From the NCBI RefSeq assembly GCF_002288925.2, contig NW_022098050.1, positions 5,409,882 through 5,473,881 on the forward strand: 64,000 nt of DNA. Reading direction: 5' to 3'. A program made the translations under genes and the position numbers. Under the pieces are notes generated by a model. The model was given only the letters and a program-made list of their open reading frames with translations, ran no database searches and was not told the origin of the DNA. Positions 20,665 to 31,895 of the stretch are shown here, piece by piece (position 1 is the first letter of the stretch; each line of letters begins with the position of its first letter). The stretch comes from Delphinapterus leucas (taxonomy: Eukaryota; Chordata; Mammalia; Artiodactyla; Monodontidae).

Positions 20665-21475
20665 AAGGCTGAGACACACTGTCACCATAAACCCCACCCT
20701 GGCATGGCGACCCACCATCAGGAGGGAACTCACAAGCCCGGAGCTTCTCCCTGAGGAGTGAAGGGTTTAAACCCCACATCGGGAACCCCAGCTTTTAAGA
20801 CCTGCACCGGAGGTATGAGTCCGCGAAACACCTGGCTTTGAATGCCTATGGGGCGCGCGCATCCACGAGACCCAAAGGTCCATAGCAAACCGAGAAAGAG
20901 CTCTCAAAGGGCCCATGTGCAGAAGGAACTTCAAAGTGAATGTCGCACAATATCCTGGCTGACTGCCCTCATTAGGCATCCATCTCTGGCCTCTGTCACC
21001 TAAGCCTCCGAGGGCTGCAGTTTTGCAGTTTACTTCCTCTCCCTTTTGAGACCTTTCTCCCTCCAACTCTCTTGCCCAAGCCTGGAGGAGTCTCCGCCTG
21101 CCTGTGGAAAACTCAAATTTCTCATCTCTCTGGTCCCAGAGCAAGTTATCTCCCTGTGTTCCAACTTCTCCATTCTGGGCGCTGGCCTGCTCTGGTCCTT
21201 CTTCATGAAAACGTTGATGTGTTTTCCTGAGCAGAAGCCCCATCCACCCTGGGTCTCCATCCTTAGTGACCTGTACGTGATCTTAGTTAATCCTTATGAT
21301 GCTGAGTTCTGCTGTTACCCATTTTATAGCTGAGTAGATAATGACCTAAAGAGATTGTCACAAAACCACTTGGTCATGGAGCTAAGGTTCAAACGCTCTG
21401 TCTGCCTGCTCCTAACCATATAAGGACCCCGTATTGCCTTCCCATCCCCCAAAAAAACGATTTTAAAGGAGACCA
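20665..21475. other. Unassigned intergenic sequence with MIR-like end
   Basis: 21280-21430 resembles an antisense MIR (ACTTGGTCATGGAGCTAAGG core). The rest is not recognised. A 158-codon minus-strand frame at 20767-21243 has no domain features. Confidence 0.4.
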
Positions 21476-21479
21476 GAAT

Positions 21480-22140
21480 TTCTGTGCCTTACTCTCTGAG
21501 TGACCCTAGGTTCCGCTAAAAACACTATTGCTCCTACCACTATGCAAAACAGTATGGCGGTTTCTCAAAAATTAAAAATACAACTAACGGCTGATCCAGC
21601 AATTCCACTTCTGGGTATTTATGCAGAAGAGTTGAAAGCAGAGAAGAGAGATTTTTCACACCCATGTTCATAGCAGCATTATTCATGGTAGCCAAGAGGT
21701 GGATGCAACCCAAGTGTCCAACAAAGGATGAGTGGATAAACAAAATGTGGTCTGTCCACACAGTGGAATATTATTCAGCCTTAGAAAGGAAGGAAATTCT
21801 GCCATGTGCCACTACGTAGATAAACCCTGAGAACGGTATGCTAAGTAAAATAAGCCAATCCCATAAAAACAGACTGTATGATTCCACTTGTATGAGGTAG
21901 CTTGAATGGTCAAATCCGTAGAGACAGAAAATAGAAGGGTGGTTGCCAGGCACTGGGGAGGAGGAGAAGAGGAGTTATTGTTCGGTGAGAACAGTTTCAG
22001 TTTTGCAAGATGCAAAAGTTCTGGAGATCTGTTGCACAACGATGTGAATCTGCACTGTCCCCTTAAAAAATGCTTGGTCAGTTTTCTGTGATGTGGTTTT
22101 TACTACAATTGAAAACTCTGAAAAATTAAAAAGAAAATTT
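21480..22140 (+). mobile_element. Old L1 LINE 3' end, sense
   Basis: ORF2 C-terminal and 3' UTR landmarks appear in order: TCCAGCAATTCCACTTCTGG, AACAAAGGATGAGTGGATAA, GTGGAATATTATTCAGCCTT, GGTGGTTGCCAGGCACTGGG, and an A-rich end near 22135. Confidence 0.92.
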
Positions 22141-22872
22141 TAAACATGGTTGCTTCTCAAATGCTCGACGTTTAACCCACTCTCTGACCCTGCGTGGTTC
22201 TTTTGAAATCTCCTTTGCAGAGCACAAGTCCTGGACCGATAGATCTGACTCTACTGGGAAATTGCTAAAGCTTGCCCAGGCCATCTCCAGGCAAGATGTT
22301 TCTTTACACCTGCTCTGCCCAACTGTGCCGAGTTCGGAGAATCTTAACACGTTGGGGGTGTCAAGACCCTCTTAGAATGTGATAGAAGTTGCCACCCTCT
22401 CCCCACCTCCACACCCTGAATGCACACATGCAATGACACAAATCATTTTCCTCATGATTCAGAGGATTCCTTGATACCCTGGGGCCTCTCCACGGTCTTT
22501 GAAGGACCCCAGAATGAGATTCCCTGTGTCTCGCTCACATCACAGCGCCTCCCCTGATGGGTTCAAAGATTTCATTGTTAGTCATCTGCCTTCCCTCTCG
22601 GTGAAATCAGGGAAAGGGAGAGCTTCTTATAAAAAGGTTGCATGTGGCATCTCATTCCACCAGAACGGTGTTATATTATCTGTGTGATAAGTCACCGTAA
22701 GACATCTCTATGTGTACAGAGTTGTGTGTGTGTGTGTGTGTGTAAGTATAGCTACTCTAGGGGCAGTTAATTAGCATTTGGAAGAAACTAATCAGGAACC
22801 CAGACTCCAGAAGTGGCTACTGAAGTACTTCACATCTCCAGATCTAAATCTACACCAAAAAAAAAAGAAAAA
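22141..22872. other. Unassigned intergenic sequence with a (GT)n tract
   Basis: A (GT)n tract at about 22723-22743 is followed by AAGTATAGCTACTCTAGGGG to 22766, a segment repeated at 24063-24132. Nothing else is recognised. Confidence 0.5.
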
Positions 22873-23064
22873 GGGCTTCCCTGGTGGCGCAGTGGTTGAG
22901 AGTCCGCCTGCCGATGCAGGGGACACGGGTTCGTGCCCCGGTCCGGGAAGATCCCACATGCCGCGGAGCGGCTGAGCCCGTGAGCCATGGCCGCTGAGCC
23001 TGCGCGTCCGGAGCCTGTGCTCTGCAACGGGAGAGGCCACAACAGTGAGAGGCCCGCGTACCAC
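22873..23064 (+). mobile_element. CHR-2-type SINE
   Basis: GGCTTCCCTGGTGGCGCAGT to GAGGCCCGCGTACCACAAAA. The flanks are A/G-rich (AAAAGAAAAAG on both sides), so the target-site duplication is likely but low in complexity. Confidence 0.93.
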
Positions 23065-23149
23065 AAAAGAAAAAGAAAAGAAGAAGAAATAAATTGACAC
23101 CAGAAAGACCTTTAATTAGCACAGGTATCTTAGAAATATCAAGAAACAT

Positions 23150-23323
23150 GGTTTAAGAACAAGGTCCTACTGTATAACACAGGAAACTATATTCAGTATC
23201 TTATAATCAACTATAATGGAAAAGAATCTGAAAAAGAATGGATCTATGTATACGTATAACTGAGTCACCTAGCTGGACATCTGAAACTAACACAACGTTG
23301 TAAATCAGCTATACTTCAATAAT
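23150..23323 (+). mobile_element. 5'-truncated L1 3' UTR, sense
   Basis: Contains ACAAGGTCCTACTGTATAAC, GAATGGATCTATGTATACGT and AACACAACGTTGTAAATCAG, the sense version of the 3' UTR seen antisense at 15.4 kb, with a poly(A) end. Confidence 0.9.
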
Positions 23324-23338
23324 AAAAAAAGATTATGG

Positions 23339-23675
23339 GGGGACTTCCCAGGTGGCGCAATGCTTAAGAATCTGCCTGCCAATGCAGGTGACACGGGTTC
23401 AAGCCCTGGTCTGGAGAAACTAAGCCTGTGCACCACAACTACTGAGCCTGTGCTCTAGAGCCCGCGAACCACAACTACTGAGCCCACGTGCCACAACTAC
23501 TGAAGCCCGCGTGCCTAGAGCCTGTGCTCCGCAGCAAGAGAAGCCACCGCAATGAGAAGCCCGCGCACCGCAACGAAGAGTAGCCCTCACTCGCCGCAAC
23601 TAGAGAAAACCGCGTGCAGCAACGAAGACCCAACGTGGCCAAAAATGAATGAATGAATGAATGAATGAATGAATT
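23339..23675 (+). mobile_element. Long CHR-type SINE with (AATG)n tail
   Basis: Starts GGGACTTCCCAGGTGGCGCA and ends in seven AATG units (about 23645-23673). 15-bp target copies AAAAAAAGATTATGG (23324-23338) and AAAAAAAGATTACGG (23676-23690). Confidence 0.95.
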
Positions 23676-23690
23676 AAAAAAAGATTACGG

Positions 23691-24061
23691 GCTCCTGACA
23701 CCCTCAGCACGGTGCTCTAATCTGGAGTTCCATTTGGCCTCCTACCGTCTTCCCATGTCCAGAGGACTGTGGTGCCTGATTCCCCCAGAAGTTTGGCTGA
23801 CCCCACCAAGAGAGTATCACTGCATCTCCGTCAGAAGGACCCTGTGTGCAGAGTGCATATTGGAGCGCCTGCAGGTGGAGTGGGTGTTACCAAGCCTGCA
23901 GGAACAGGTTGTAGCGCTGTCCTTGTACCTGCTTCCTGATAATCATCGTCCACCTGGTCAAATCCCACCTGAGGTTTGCTTTCATTCTAACATGCCACCT
24001 GGCAGTGGGCGATGAGGAAGGACAGGTAGAGCCCCAACCGATTTCCCTGGCACATTTCCTG

Positions 24062-24111
<50 letters not shown>

Positions 24112-24560
24112 GTATAGCTACTCTAGGGGCAGGATCAGCTTGCGGATCAGCTCGGGGACGCCCACCAGCTGTCCAAGTTGGATGAGACTTTGCCGTATTC
24201 AGGAATTAAACCGTGTCATTGGGACTCAGTTTCTCCCTCTGTCTCCTCCTGGCCCTGGCTTCATTCTTAGATTCCCTACTGATGGCAGGATGGTGGCAGC
24301 ATCTCCTCATATGTACTCTGGTTCAAGTTTGGCATGGAAAGTAACGAGGATATTTTCCTGAGAGCTCTAATGAAAGTCCCCAAAGGGAGCCTGATTACCA
24401 TTTTGACCTGACTTGCATCAGGTAACCATCCCTGCCTGATCCAATCACTGATGCTGGGGAAAAGATGTTCTGATAGGCTGGGCATGAGTCACATGCCACT
24501 CCAGGCAGGGGTGTCAGCTCCCCCAGAACCCCATGGCTTGAGAGTAGTTAGGGGTGAGTG
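23691..24560. other. Unassigned intergenic sequence with (GT)n
   Basis: Contains a long (GT)n tract at 24063-24109 and the shared 23-bp block that follows it. An open frame of 116 codons at 23665-24015 starts in the SINE tail and has no domain signature. Confidence 0.45.
24063..24132 (+). repeat. (GT)n microsatellite plus duplicated 23-bp flank
   Basis: About 23 GT units followed by AAGTATAGCTACTCTAGGGG and CAG. The same tract-plus-flank occurs at 22723-22766. Confidence 0.9.
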
Positions 24561-24574
24561 GTGGATGAAAAGCT

Positions 24575-25070
24575 GCCCACAACTTCTTTGCCACTCCTCT
24601 CATTGAGAGGTAGAGTCCATTTCCCCTCCCCTTGAATCTAGACCAGCCTTATGTCTTGTTTTGACCCCAAACATATGGTAGACGTGACACTGTGTAAATT
24701 TCAAGGCTGGGCCTTACGAGATCTGTGGATTCTGCTTTTGCTTGCTTGGAACACACCCTCACAGAATGCTGTGAGGAAGCCCAAGCAGCCATGTGGAGAG
24801 GCCCACGTGGGGGAGAATCTTGGAGCCCTGGCCAGTATCCCCAGCTGATCTCCCTGCCAGCACCCAGCACTACCTGCCAGCTGTGTGGGTGGAGCCATCT
24901 TGGACGGTCCAGACCAGCTGGGCCTCCAGACACCACAAGGAGCAGAAGAACCACCCAGCTGAGCCTAGTCCACTCACAGAACCATGAGAAATAATGGTTA
25001 TTGTTTGAAGTCATGAAGTTTGGGAAGAGTTTGTTACACAGCCGTTGACAGCTGATACAGAGTGGCCCCC
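24575..25070 (+). mobile_element. MLT1-like LTR (MaLR), sense
   Basis: CCCCTCCCCTTGAATCTAGA, GCTGTGAGGAAGCCCAAGCA, GTGGAGAGGCCCACGTGGGG and a late AATAATGGTTATTGTTTGAA are typical of this LTR class. Confidence 0.75.
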
Positions 25071-25324
25071 CAGTTGAAAATCAGAAGGTTTTCCTGGAAA
25101 TTAAGTGAGCGAATACTAGATGGACAACAAACAGGAGTCCACCACAACCATCTGCTCTGTGTAGTCAGCTCTGCCTGGCCCTTGATGGACTGAAGAAAAC
25201 ACGGAATTTTCCATAGCAGCGTTCCAGTGTCTGCTCACCAGTTTTGTCAGTGTCCAGAGGCAGTTGCTGCAGCAGCTGGGGAAGCTTCCTGATTGCAAGC
25301 TCACAGCTCCAGCAGTGGATTTTT

Positions 25325-25532
25325 TTTTTTTTTTTTTTTTTGTGGTACGCGGGCCTCTCACTGTTGCGGCCTCTCCCGTTGCGGAGCACAGGCTCCGGAT
25401 GCGCAGGCTCAGGGCCGTGGCTCACGGGCCCAGCCGCTCCGCGGCATGTGGGATCTTCCCGGACCGGGGCACGAACCCGTGTCCCCTGCATCGGCAGGCG
25501 GACTCTCAACCACTGCGCCACCAGGGAAGCCC
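25325..25532 (-). mobile_element. CHR-2-type SINE, antisense
   Basis: Poly-T then GTGGTACGCGGGCCTCTCAC, ending CACCAGGGAAGCCC. Target-like copies AGCAGTGGATTTTT (25311 on) and AGCAGCAATGGATTTTT (25533 on) differ by a small indel. Confidence 0.92.
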
Positions 25533-25685
25533 AGCAGCAATGGATTTTTAAATACAGCTGCTCCATTGGTGGCTCCTGGCCTTCCCACATGTGACAAAGA
25601 TGGTGGCTCCCCTGGCAGGTCAGGATTGCAGGATTCTGGGAGTCATTTCTGGAGACCCAGCCTAGAGTTTTCACAACAGCCCTTC

Positions 25686-26130
25686 TGTAATGGGTTGGAT
25701 GGTGGCCTCCCAAAAGCTCTGTCCACGTCCTAATGCCTAGAACCTGTACATGGGACCTGATTTGGCAAAAGAGGCTTTATAGATGTAATTAAGTTAAAGA
25801 TCTTGAGATGATATCATCCTGGATTACCTAGGTGGGCCCTAAATCCAATGATACATGTCCTTATAACAGATAGAGGAGGAGAAAACACAGAGGAGAAGAG
25901 GGCCATGCGAAGACAGAGGCGGGAGTGATACAGCTACAAAGAATGCTGACAGCCACCAGAAGCTGAAAGAGGCAAAGGATTCTTCCCTAGAGCCTCCAGA
26001 GGGAGCATGACCTGACCTTGATTTCAGACGTCTGGCTTCCAGAATAGTGAGAGGATCCACTTCTGTTGTTTTAAGCCACCCAGGTTGTGGTCATTTGTTA
26101 TGATGGCTTCAGGGAACGAATACACCTTCC
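25686..26130 (+). mobile_element. MLT1 LTR (MaLR), sense, near full length
   Basis: Starts TAATGGGTTGGATGGTGGCC and contains AGATCTTGAGATGATATCAT, CCTGGATTACCTAGGTGGGC and TTGTTTTAAGCCACCCAGGT. Length about 445 bp fits the family. Confidence 0.88.
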
Positions 26131-27985
26131 AATGATTTTGTAAGCACCGGCTTTCCTGTATTAAATCCCTTTCTGCATAAAATACCTGGAGCAGTTTCTG
26201 TTCCTTGCACTGAACCCTGAGTGGTACAACTCCTTTCCCATCCTGTCAATGGAAGACCAAGCAAGCCAGAACGCATATGGTGAATAGGACCCAGGGACAT
26301 ACTTAGATTTGAGGCTTGTAACATTGTACCATCCGTGGTTCTGCCGGCGGCCTCACAGGCAGGTATATTTTTTGGGCAGAGCTCACCTCTGCCAAGAGCC
26401 CAGAACCTTCGCAGTCTGGGAATACGGAGCCAGGCGGGACCCAGTGATGCCCGCCTCTCTTTCCTTTATCCCACGGAGTCCAAAAAGAGCTGGAAGCCAC
26501 CACAACAGGATGGAGAGTCTCTACCCGAATGTCAATAAGAGGCTCCATCCACAGTCACTTCCTAAAGAACAGGCGGTCTTGGTCTGCTTTCTTTCTCCAT
26601 ACCGCAACTCTACATTTCAGCAAGATGAAGATGTGGGTGACTCTGAATCTGTGTGTCTGTGTTTCTGTGTGTACACGTGTATGCATTTCTGTGAGTTTTT
26701 TGTGTTTGGATGTGTGCATGTATTTGTGTGTGCATATATAGGTATGCGTGTGTATTGTATGTGTGTGTGTATTTATGTGTGTGGAGGGGGGAGTCGGGAG
26801 AAGTAGTGCCCGTGGTAACTGTTAACATCGTACACTTGGGGGGCTGGAGGTGGTCTCTTGCTGCTCCTTGCCACGGTGCTGTTAAAATGACATTGCTGTG
26901 GAAAAATCCTTTCGTTCTGCAAGCGTAACCACGAAAACCAGGATGGGCGAATTCTGCTCCATGGGAACTCATGGCATCTGCTTCATCCATGGAGCTCCGA
27001 AGCCAGAGCACTGCAGCCCCTCGTGGCCATTGTGTTGGGGATCAAAATAAAAACCATGGAATTCTTTGCCGGTAAAAGTGACATCACCACGATGCTTCTC
27101 GGTGCATTCTCTGTGGCGCCTGTGTTGCTGGTTATTAAGTTCACATTTTGCACCTGGAGCTGTTCTAGCCACTGGCTGGACTGAGAGAAGTCCATCCCCA
27201 TCTGGGCCTCTAGGAAGCTCTTGACGTGATGTGATGCCATCGACACTGGGTGAGGCAGGGGACAGGGAAGATGCCGGTGACTCAAGCAGCTCTGTCCCTC
27301 CTGCCTTGAGCCCAGGTCTTTGGAAATGGGGCTTCCCGACCAAGCCCCCACCTTGGACGTGGGCTCCCGAACGGAATTCGGCTTCCATGCTGCCTGCTTC
27401 GTCCTCTGTCTGCTATCGGAGGGGCCCTGTGATTTCCGCATGACTTCAGAATCCTGACTCTGAACGCCCCTCATGGGGTCTGGGGCCCGGCTGCCCCCCA
27501 CCCTTCTACATCCCCAGTGGCACAATCCGTCGGCCAGGCCACGCCGGGCCCCTGCCCAGCTGGCTATCCCAGTATTTGTCACTGCTGCTGCCGCTGCCGA
27601 GGCTGAAGCGTCTAGAACTTGGGGCCTGGCCACGCTCACCATCCCATCTGTATAGTCCACAGCCCTGGTTCTGACAGCTGCTTTGGCAAAAGGCCCATAT
27701 CAAACTTCAGCCTTCAGATCTCTTCAAATCCCCGCCCACTAGCCGGGGTGCTCCCGATAGGGCAGTGTTACCTGGAAACCATCGCCACCGTGCCAAGCAT
27801 CGCCCAGGGCTAAGTGAGCGCCGTGACCCTGGGGCTCAGCCAGCCGATGCAGCAAAGCCAGCCTTTCCAAGTGGGTTCAGAGGAACAAAAGGCAAGGAAC
27901 AGAAGCCGAGGGGAGGGCCGGGGGCTGAGGAAGGTGGGAGGGGGACACCCTCAAGACCCTCACTCTTGCAGGAGAGGATAATTAG
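26131..27985. other. Unassigned, partly GC-rich intergenic sequence
   Basis: A GT-rich alternating tract lies at about 26650-26790. A minus-strand frame of 225 codons spans 26983-27660; it is Ala/Ser/Gly-rich at its start, has no domain that I recognise, and may be open by chance in GC-rich DNA. No other structure is seen. Confidence 0.4.
26645..26795. repeat. Imperfect (GT)n / GTAT-rich tract
   Basis: GTGTGTACACGTGTATGCAT, GTGTGTGCATATATAGGTAT and similar; degenerate microsatellite. Confidence 0.8.
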
Positions 27986-27987
27986 CG

Positions 27988-28095
27988 GCAGTGCTATTAG
28001 TTTTTGAGCGCTCACTGTGTACTAAGGGCTGGATGTGCATCTTCGCACCAAGCCTCACAACAACATGAATTATTCCTGCCCGTTAAGGCCACCAC
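27988..28095 (-). mobile_element. MIR remnant, antisense
   Basis: TTTTTGAGCGCTCACTGTGT, then CATCTTCGCACCAAGCCTCA and CAACAACATGAATTATTCCT follow the antisense MIR order. Confidence 0.65.
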
Positions 28096-28800
28096 GACGG
28101 ATGCTCTGCTATGGATTTCTCAGACCTGTTGCTGGCCAAGGTCCCCTGGCCGAGTCTGGATGAGTCTGGAGCTTGGGGACAGACACAACTGGTTCCGTCC
28201 CTCCTCCCCACCCGGCTCTGTCTCCGCTCGGGGGCGCCTGGGCTCCGGCCCCTGTTCCCCTCCCTCCTTGAGGCTCAGAGCATGATGGTTGCCATCAGGG
28301 CCAGGGCTCGAGCAGCCTCTGTGCTGATTCCTCTGTCATTCATCACACAGGGCTCTCTTGGATGTCTGCGTTGAGAAACAAATGTTTTTCCCCTTTAGTA
28401 AATCACGTGAAACATCACACCTGGGGACAGCTGGTTAGAACACAAGCTACTACTTTCCTACAAGGTGAGGACCCCGAAGACACAAAATGTATGCAGGGCC
28501 GTGCACGGGCAGTGCCCGCCTGCCAGCTCAGCATTTCCTGGCTTCCCTCCCCACGCCCCTCTACCTTGGGCTCCAAGCCAGCTGGGCACCGTGTCTCCCT
28601 CCTCAGCCCTTGAGGAAACAAGGTCATCTTTCTGGTTGGTTACCCAGCTCCTCCAGGTGCCTCCCCAGCATCTCGGCTTGACTGGCTTCTCCTCTCTGGT
28701 TCTTGAAACCAGAAATCTCCCCAACATGGCTCCTGCATCAGAGCTGGGAAGTAGGGGGACAGTGATGTATAAAGCAGTGTTGGGCTGTAGACTAATCGTG
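28096..28800. other. Unassigned intergenic sequence
   Basis: Nothing recognised; moderately GC-rich. Confidence 0.4.
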
Positions 28801-28815
28801 CTATTGGACCCTTTT

Positions 28816-29024
28816 TTTTTTTTTTTTTTTTGCGGTACGCGGGCCTCTCACTGTTGTGGCCTCTCCCGTTGCGGAGCACAGGCTCCGGACGCGCAGGCTC
28901 AGCGGCCATGGCTCACGGGCCCAGCCGCTCCGCGCGGCATGTGGGATCTTCCCGGACCGGGGCACGAACCCGTGCCCCCCGCATCGGCAGGCGGGCTCTC
29001 AACCACTGCGCCACCAGGGAAGCC
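28816..29024 (-). mobile_element. CHR-2-type SINE, antisense
   Basis: Poly-T then TGCGGTACGCGGGCCTCTCA. 15-bp target copies CTATTGGACCCTTTT (28801-28815) and CTATTGGACTCTTTT (29025-29039) differ at one base. Confidence 0.95.
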
Positions 29025-29039
29025 CTATTGGACTCTTTT

Positions 29040-30135
29040 ATAGCCTCTGCTCTCTGGGTTGCTCTTTCTCCTCTCTGTCTTCAAGCTCCTAGACCCAGGC
29101 TCCCAACTTTCGAAAGCTGCTCTTACGAATACATTTTGTGTCAGTCATTTATACCTTAGTATGAAGTTAACGGTGAAGTACTTCTCTCTCAGGAGGATTT
29201 GCATTTGAATCTTTCTGGATGGAAATCATTCTGCAATGAGAGATTTGTCCCCATTAAAGGGATTTTGACTCATAATCTCATAAGGCAGAGAGAGAGGCAT
29301 GGGTGAGGGGGCGGGGCATGATGCTTCTACAGACTGAGAACCCTACAACTTCGTCCCCCTGTCCTGTTTCCAAACTGTCTAGCTTACGTCGACGTCTTCC
29401 CTCCATGCTCTCTTACTCTCTCCCAGCTTAAATTGATCCTGGGGTTTGAGAGGTTTTGTTGACTCACCTTTGTGATTCGTGTGAGAATCATAAGATTTCA
29501 GGTCTGGTGGGGACTTGGAGGTCAAATAATGCAAGTCTGTAGATGAAGAAACAGAAATTCAGACTGAGGGAGAAGTGAGATGCCTGAGATCCCGCAGCAA
29601 GTTATAGCAAAGCCGGGACCAGACCCCGGATTCCCTGGCTCCTAGCAATGCCCTTTGTACCAAGACCCAGAAATAACTCTCAGCCAAACACTGGTGCTCT
29701 TTGCAAAGTGAAGTCCAGGCAGAAGCTGTCTGCTTTGCTGAACCACAGAGCATGTACCAGGGGTCTGGCCCTTCCAGGGTTAATGACACAGGCAGCCTTT
29801 GTGTGGCTTGGGAGGAATGTTCCTAGAGGAATTCGGTCTAGAAGAGGAGGCCCAGGGAGCTCTCCTTATGGCTGCAGGGTCGAGCAGAGCTCACTGTTTT
29901 CACCGTCCAGACAAACACTTCTCCTCAATTTTACAACAGGGGGCTTTAGCTTTGTTTTCCAAGCAGCCCAGAGCCCTTCATGCTTCCAAATCAGAGCCAC
30001 CGTTGGCTGTACCCACCAGGCCGGCCTTCTTAGCTACTTCCTCCTCACCAGCCAGCACAAGGCCCCCTCATCTATTTGAGATCAGCCTTGGCCTAAATTT
30101 GCTTGGAATTGATCTCAGAAGTACAGGCCAAAGGC
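29040..30135. other. Intergenic sequence with antisense MIR
   Basis: 29530-29660 follows the antisense MIR order (GTAGATGAAGAAACAGAAAT, GCAAAGCCGGGACCAGACCC). The rest is unassigned. Confidence 0.5.
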
Positions 30136-30139
30136 AGAG

Positions 30140-30360
30140 GACCAGAATCAGTATGTGGTCTAGTGGATTAGCAGACACTGGCAACAGGCAACCTGAGTTC
30201 AGATCTCCCCTCTGCCACCTCCCAGCTCTGTGCCTTTGGGCTGTTTGCTTAGGCTTGCCGCGCCTCAGAATCCTCCTTTGTCATTGACGTTCTGGCACGG
30301 AAAACACTTAGAATTTAAACGCTTAGAACGGTGCCTGCACATAGTAAGTGCTCATTTAAA
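30140..30360 (+). mobile_element. MIR SINE, sense
   Basis: GTGGTCTAGTGGATTAGCAG, CAACCTGAGTTCAGATCTCC, CTCTGTGCCTTTGGGC and GCACATAGTAAGTGCTCATT in MIR order. Confidence 0.85.
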
Positions 30361-30594
30361 GCGACCCGTAATGTCTTTGGTGCCTCCCCTCAGAACCTCC
30401 CAGATGGCTCTCCCCCGAAACTAAGCACTCCGAGCTTTGGTTTAAAGGGGTTGGGGGGTACGTTAAAAGGAACCTGTGTGAAAATTTCTGAGATTTATCT
30501 GAAAAATTGAAATGTACCGGCCATACTCATTTCATCTTGACATCGGGCTAAGCCAAACCAAGAAAATTAATAAGATGAACAAGTCCTGCTGTGA

Positions 30595-30631
<37 letters not shown>

Positions 30632-31435
30632 AGAGGGAGAGCAGAAGAAGGTGGAGTGCAGGGTTCTCCCCTGCCCTGCCCCCCTTGAAATTAGCATTAT
30701 TCTACATCAGGTCATTGTTCCATAATTGTTTGTTTTGTTTTGTTTGACATGGTCTTTGTTTCTAATGCACAGGCTAGTGCTGAGAAACCAAATAATGAGG
30801 AAAAGGAGGCGTAACGCCCTGGGGGAGCCAATGCTACATAAATGTTTTAACTTTCGAACGAACTTGAATTCTGTGCACACACTGCCTTCATTCTCACCCC
30901 TTAGACTGTGCGGCACTACATCTGGGTAGCTCTGAGCTGGCCACCAGCGTGGCCCAGAAACATCACCTCTTCCCCTTCTGCAGGCTGGGTATTGATTCTC
31001 AGGGATGGCTGGGGAACCGCTGTGCAGAAGCTGCTGTCCAGGCTGTTCTGAGAGCCCCAGTGGCTACAGTTTGGTGTGTATGGGCTCAGGGCAGATTGAG
31101 CAGCCAGCTGTCTGCAGCAGGAAAGTCCCTTGGCCGAAAAATATATCCCCTACTGTCCTGTGGTAGATGCCTGAAATTCCACCATTAGCAATGCATTCCT
31201 TTGGGTATGCCACACCATTCTCGGGCCACAATTTTCACGTAAAAATGCCCCTCAGGGGAGTAACACGTGAAGATCCTGACACTTAGATGAAAGAGTGTTT
31301 CAGATCATTCCTGAGAGAGGAGGTGAACATTGGCTATCTTGCTGGTGGGGGAGTGGCTGGGGGCAGGGCAGAAGGAGTATGGAAGAAGGGGTGGGTCATG
31401 GAGCACTGAGGGCCAACTTGGACCACTGGGCCATT
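30361..31435. other. Unassigned intergenic sequence with (GA)n
   Basis: A (GA)n tract at about 30599-30642. Nothing else recognised. Confidence 0.45.
30599..30642. repeat. (GA)n microsatellite
   Basis: About 13 GA units followed by GGGAGG-type interruptions. Confidence 0.93.
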
Positions 31436-31439
31436 GTAA

Positions 31440-31895
31440 CACTTTAAAAACGTGACCTTAAAGTCTTTGACACTCCTTCCAGTGAGAGGTGGGGTTTATG
31501 GCCTCTCCCCTTGAACCTCTGAGGCTTTTGGTCATAAAAGGCCACACAACTTTCTCCTGGTTCTCTGGAACATTCGCTTTTGGAACCCGGGATCCTCAGG
31601 TGAGAAGTCCGACTACTCTGAGACTTGATGCTGGAAAGCTCACTCCGAGACCGACCTGCCAACCAGCCCTGCCAAGGTTCTAGATATGTGAGGGAAGCTT
31701 CTAGAACAATCCATCTTGCCAGCTGAATGCCACCGAGAGACCTCCCTCAGGGCCTCCAGAAGCAGAAGAGTTGTGCAATCAAACCCCACCCAACATCCTG
31801 ACCTATGAAATTGTACAATATAAGGAATCAGTTGTTTTTAGCCACTCGGGACTGCAGTAGTTTCTTCTGCAGAAGGAGCTAACAGGACAGCCATG
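31440..31895 (+). mobile_element. MLT1-like LTR (MaLR), sense, diverged
   Basis: GTCTTTGACACTCCTTCCAG, GGCCTCTCCCCTTGAACCTC, GGCCACACAACTTTCTCCTG and a late TTTTTAGCCACTCGGGACTG match the order seen at 24.6 kb. Confidence 0.7.

Noticed and set aside
24068..24361. 97-codon frame beginning with Cys-Val repeats
   Set aside because: It is the translation of the (GT)n microsatellite.
25293..25733. Open frames of 90-190 codons across CHR-2 SINEs (for example at 25165-25733, 28465-29043, 16501-17001)
   Set aside because: The same peptides ([34 protein letters not shown]) recur at every CHR-2 copy in several frames; they are SINE translations, not genes.
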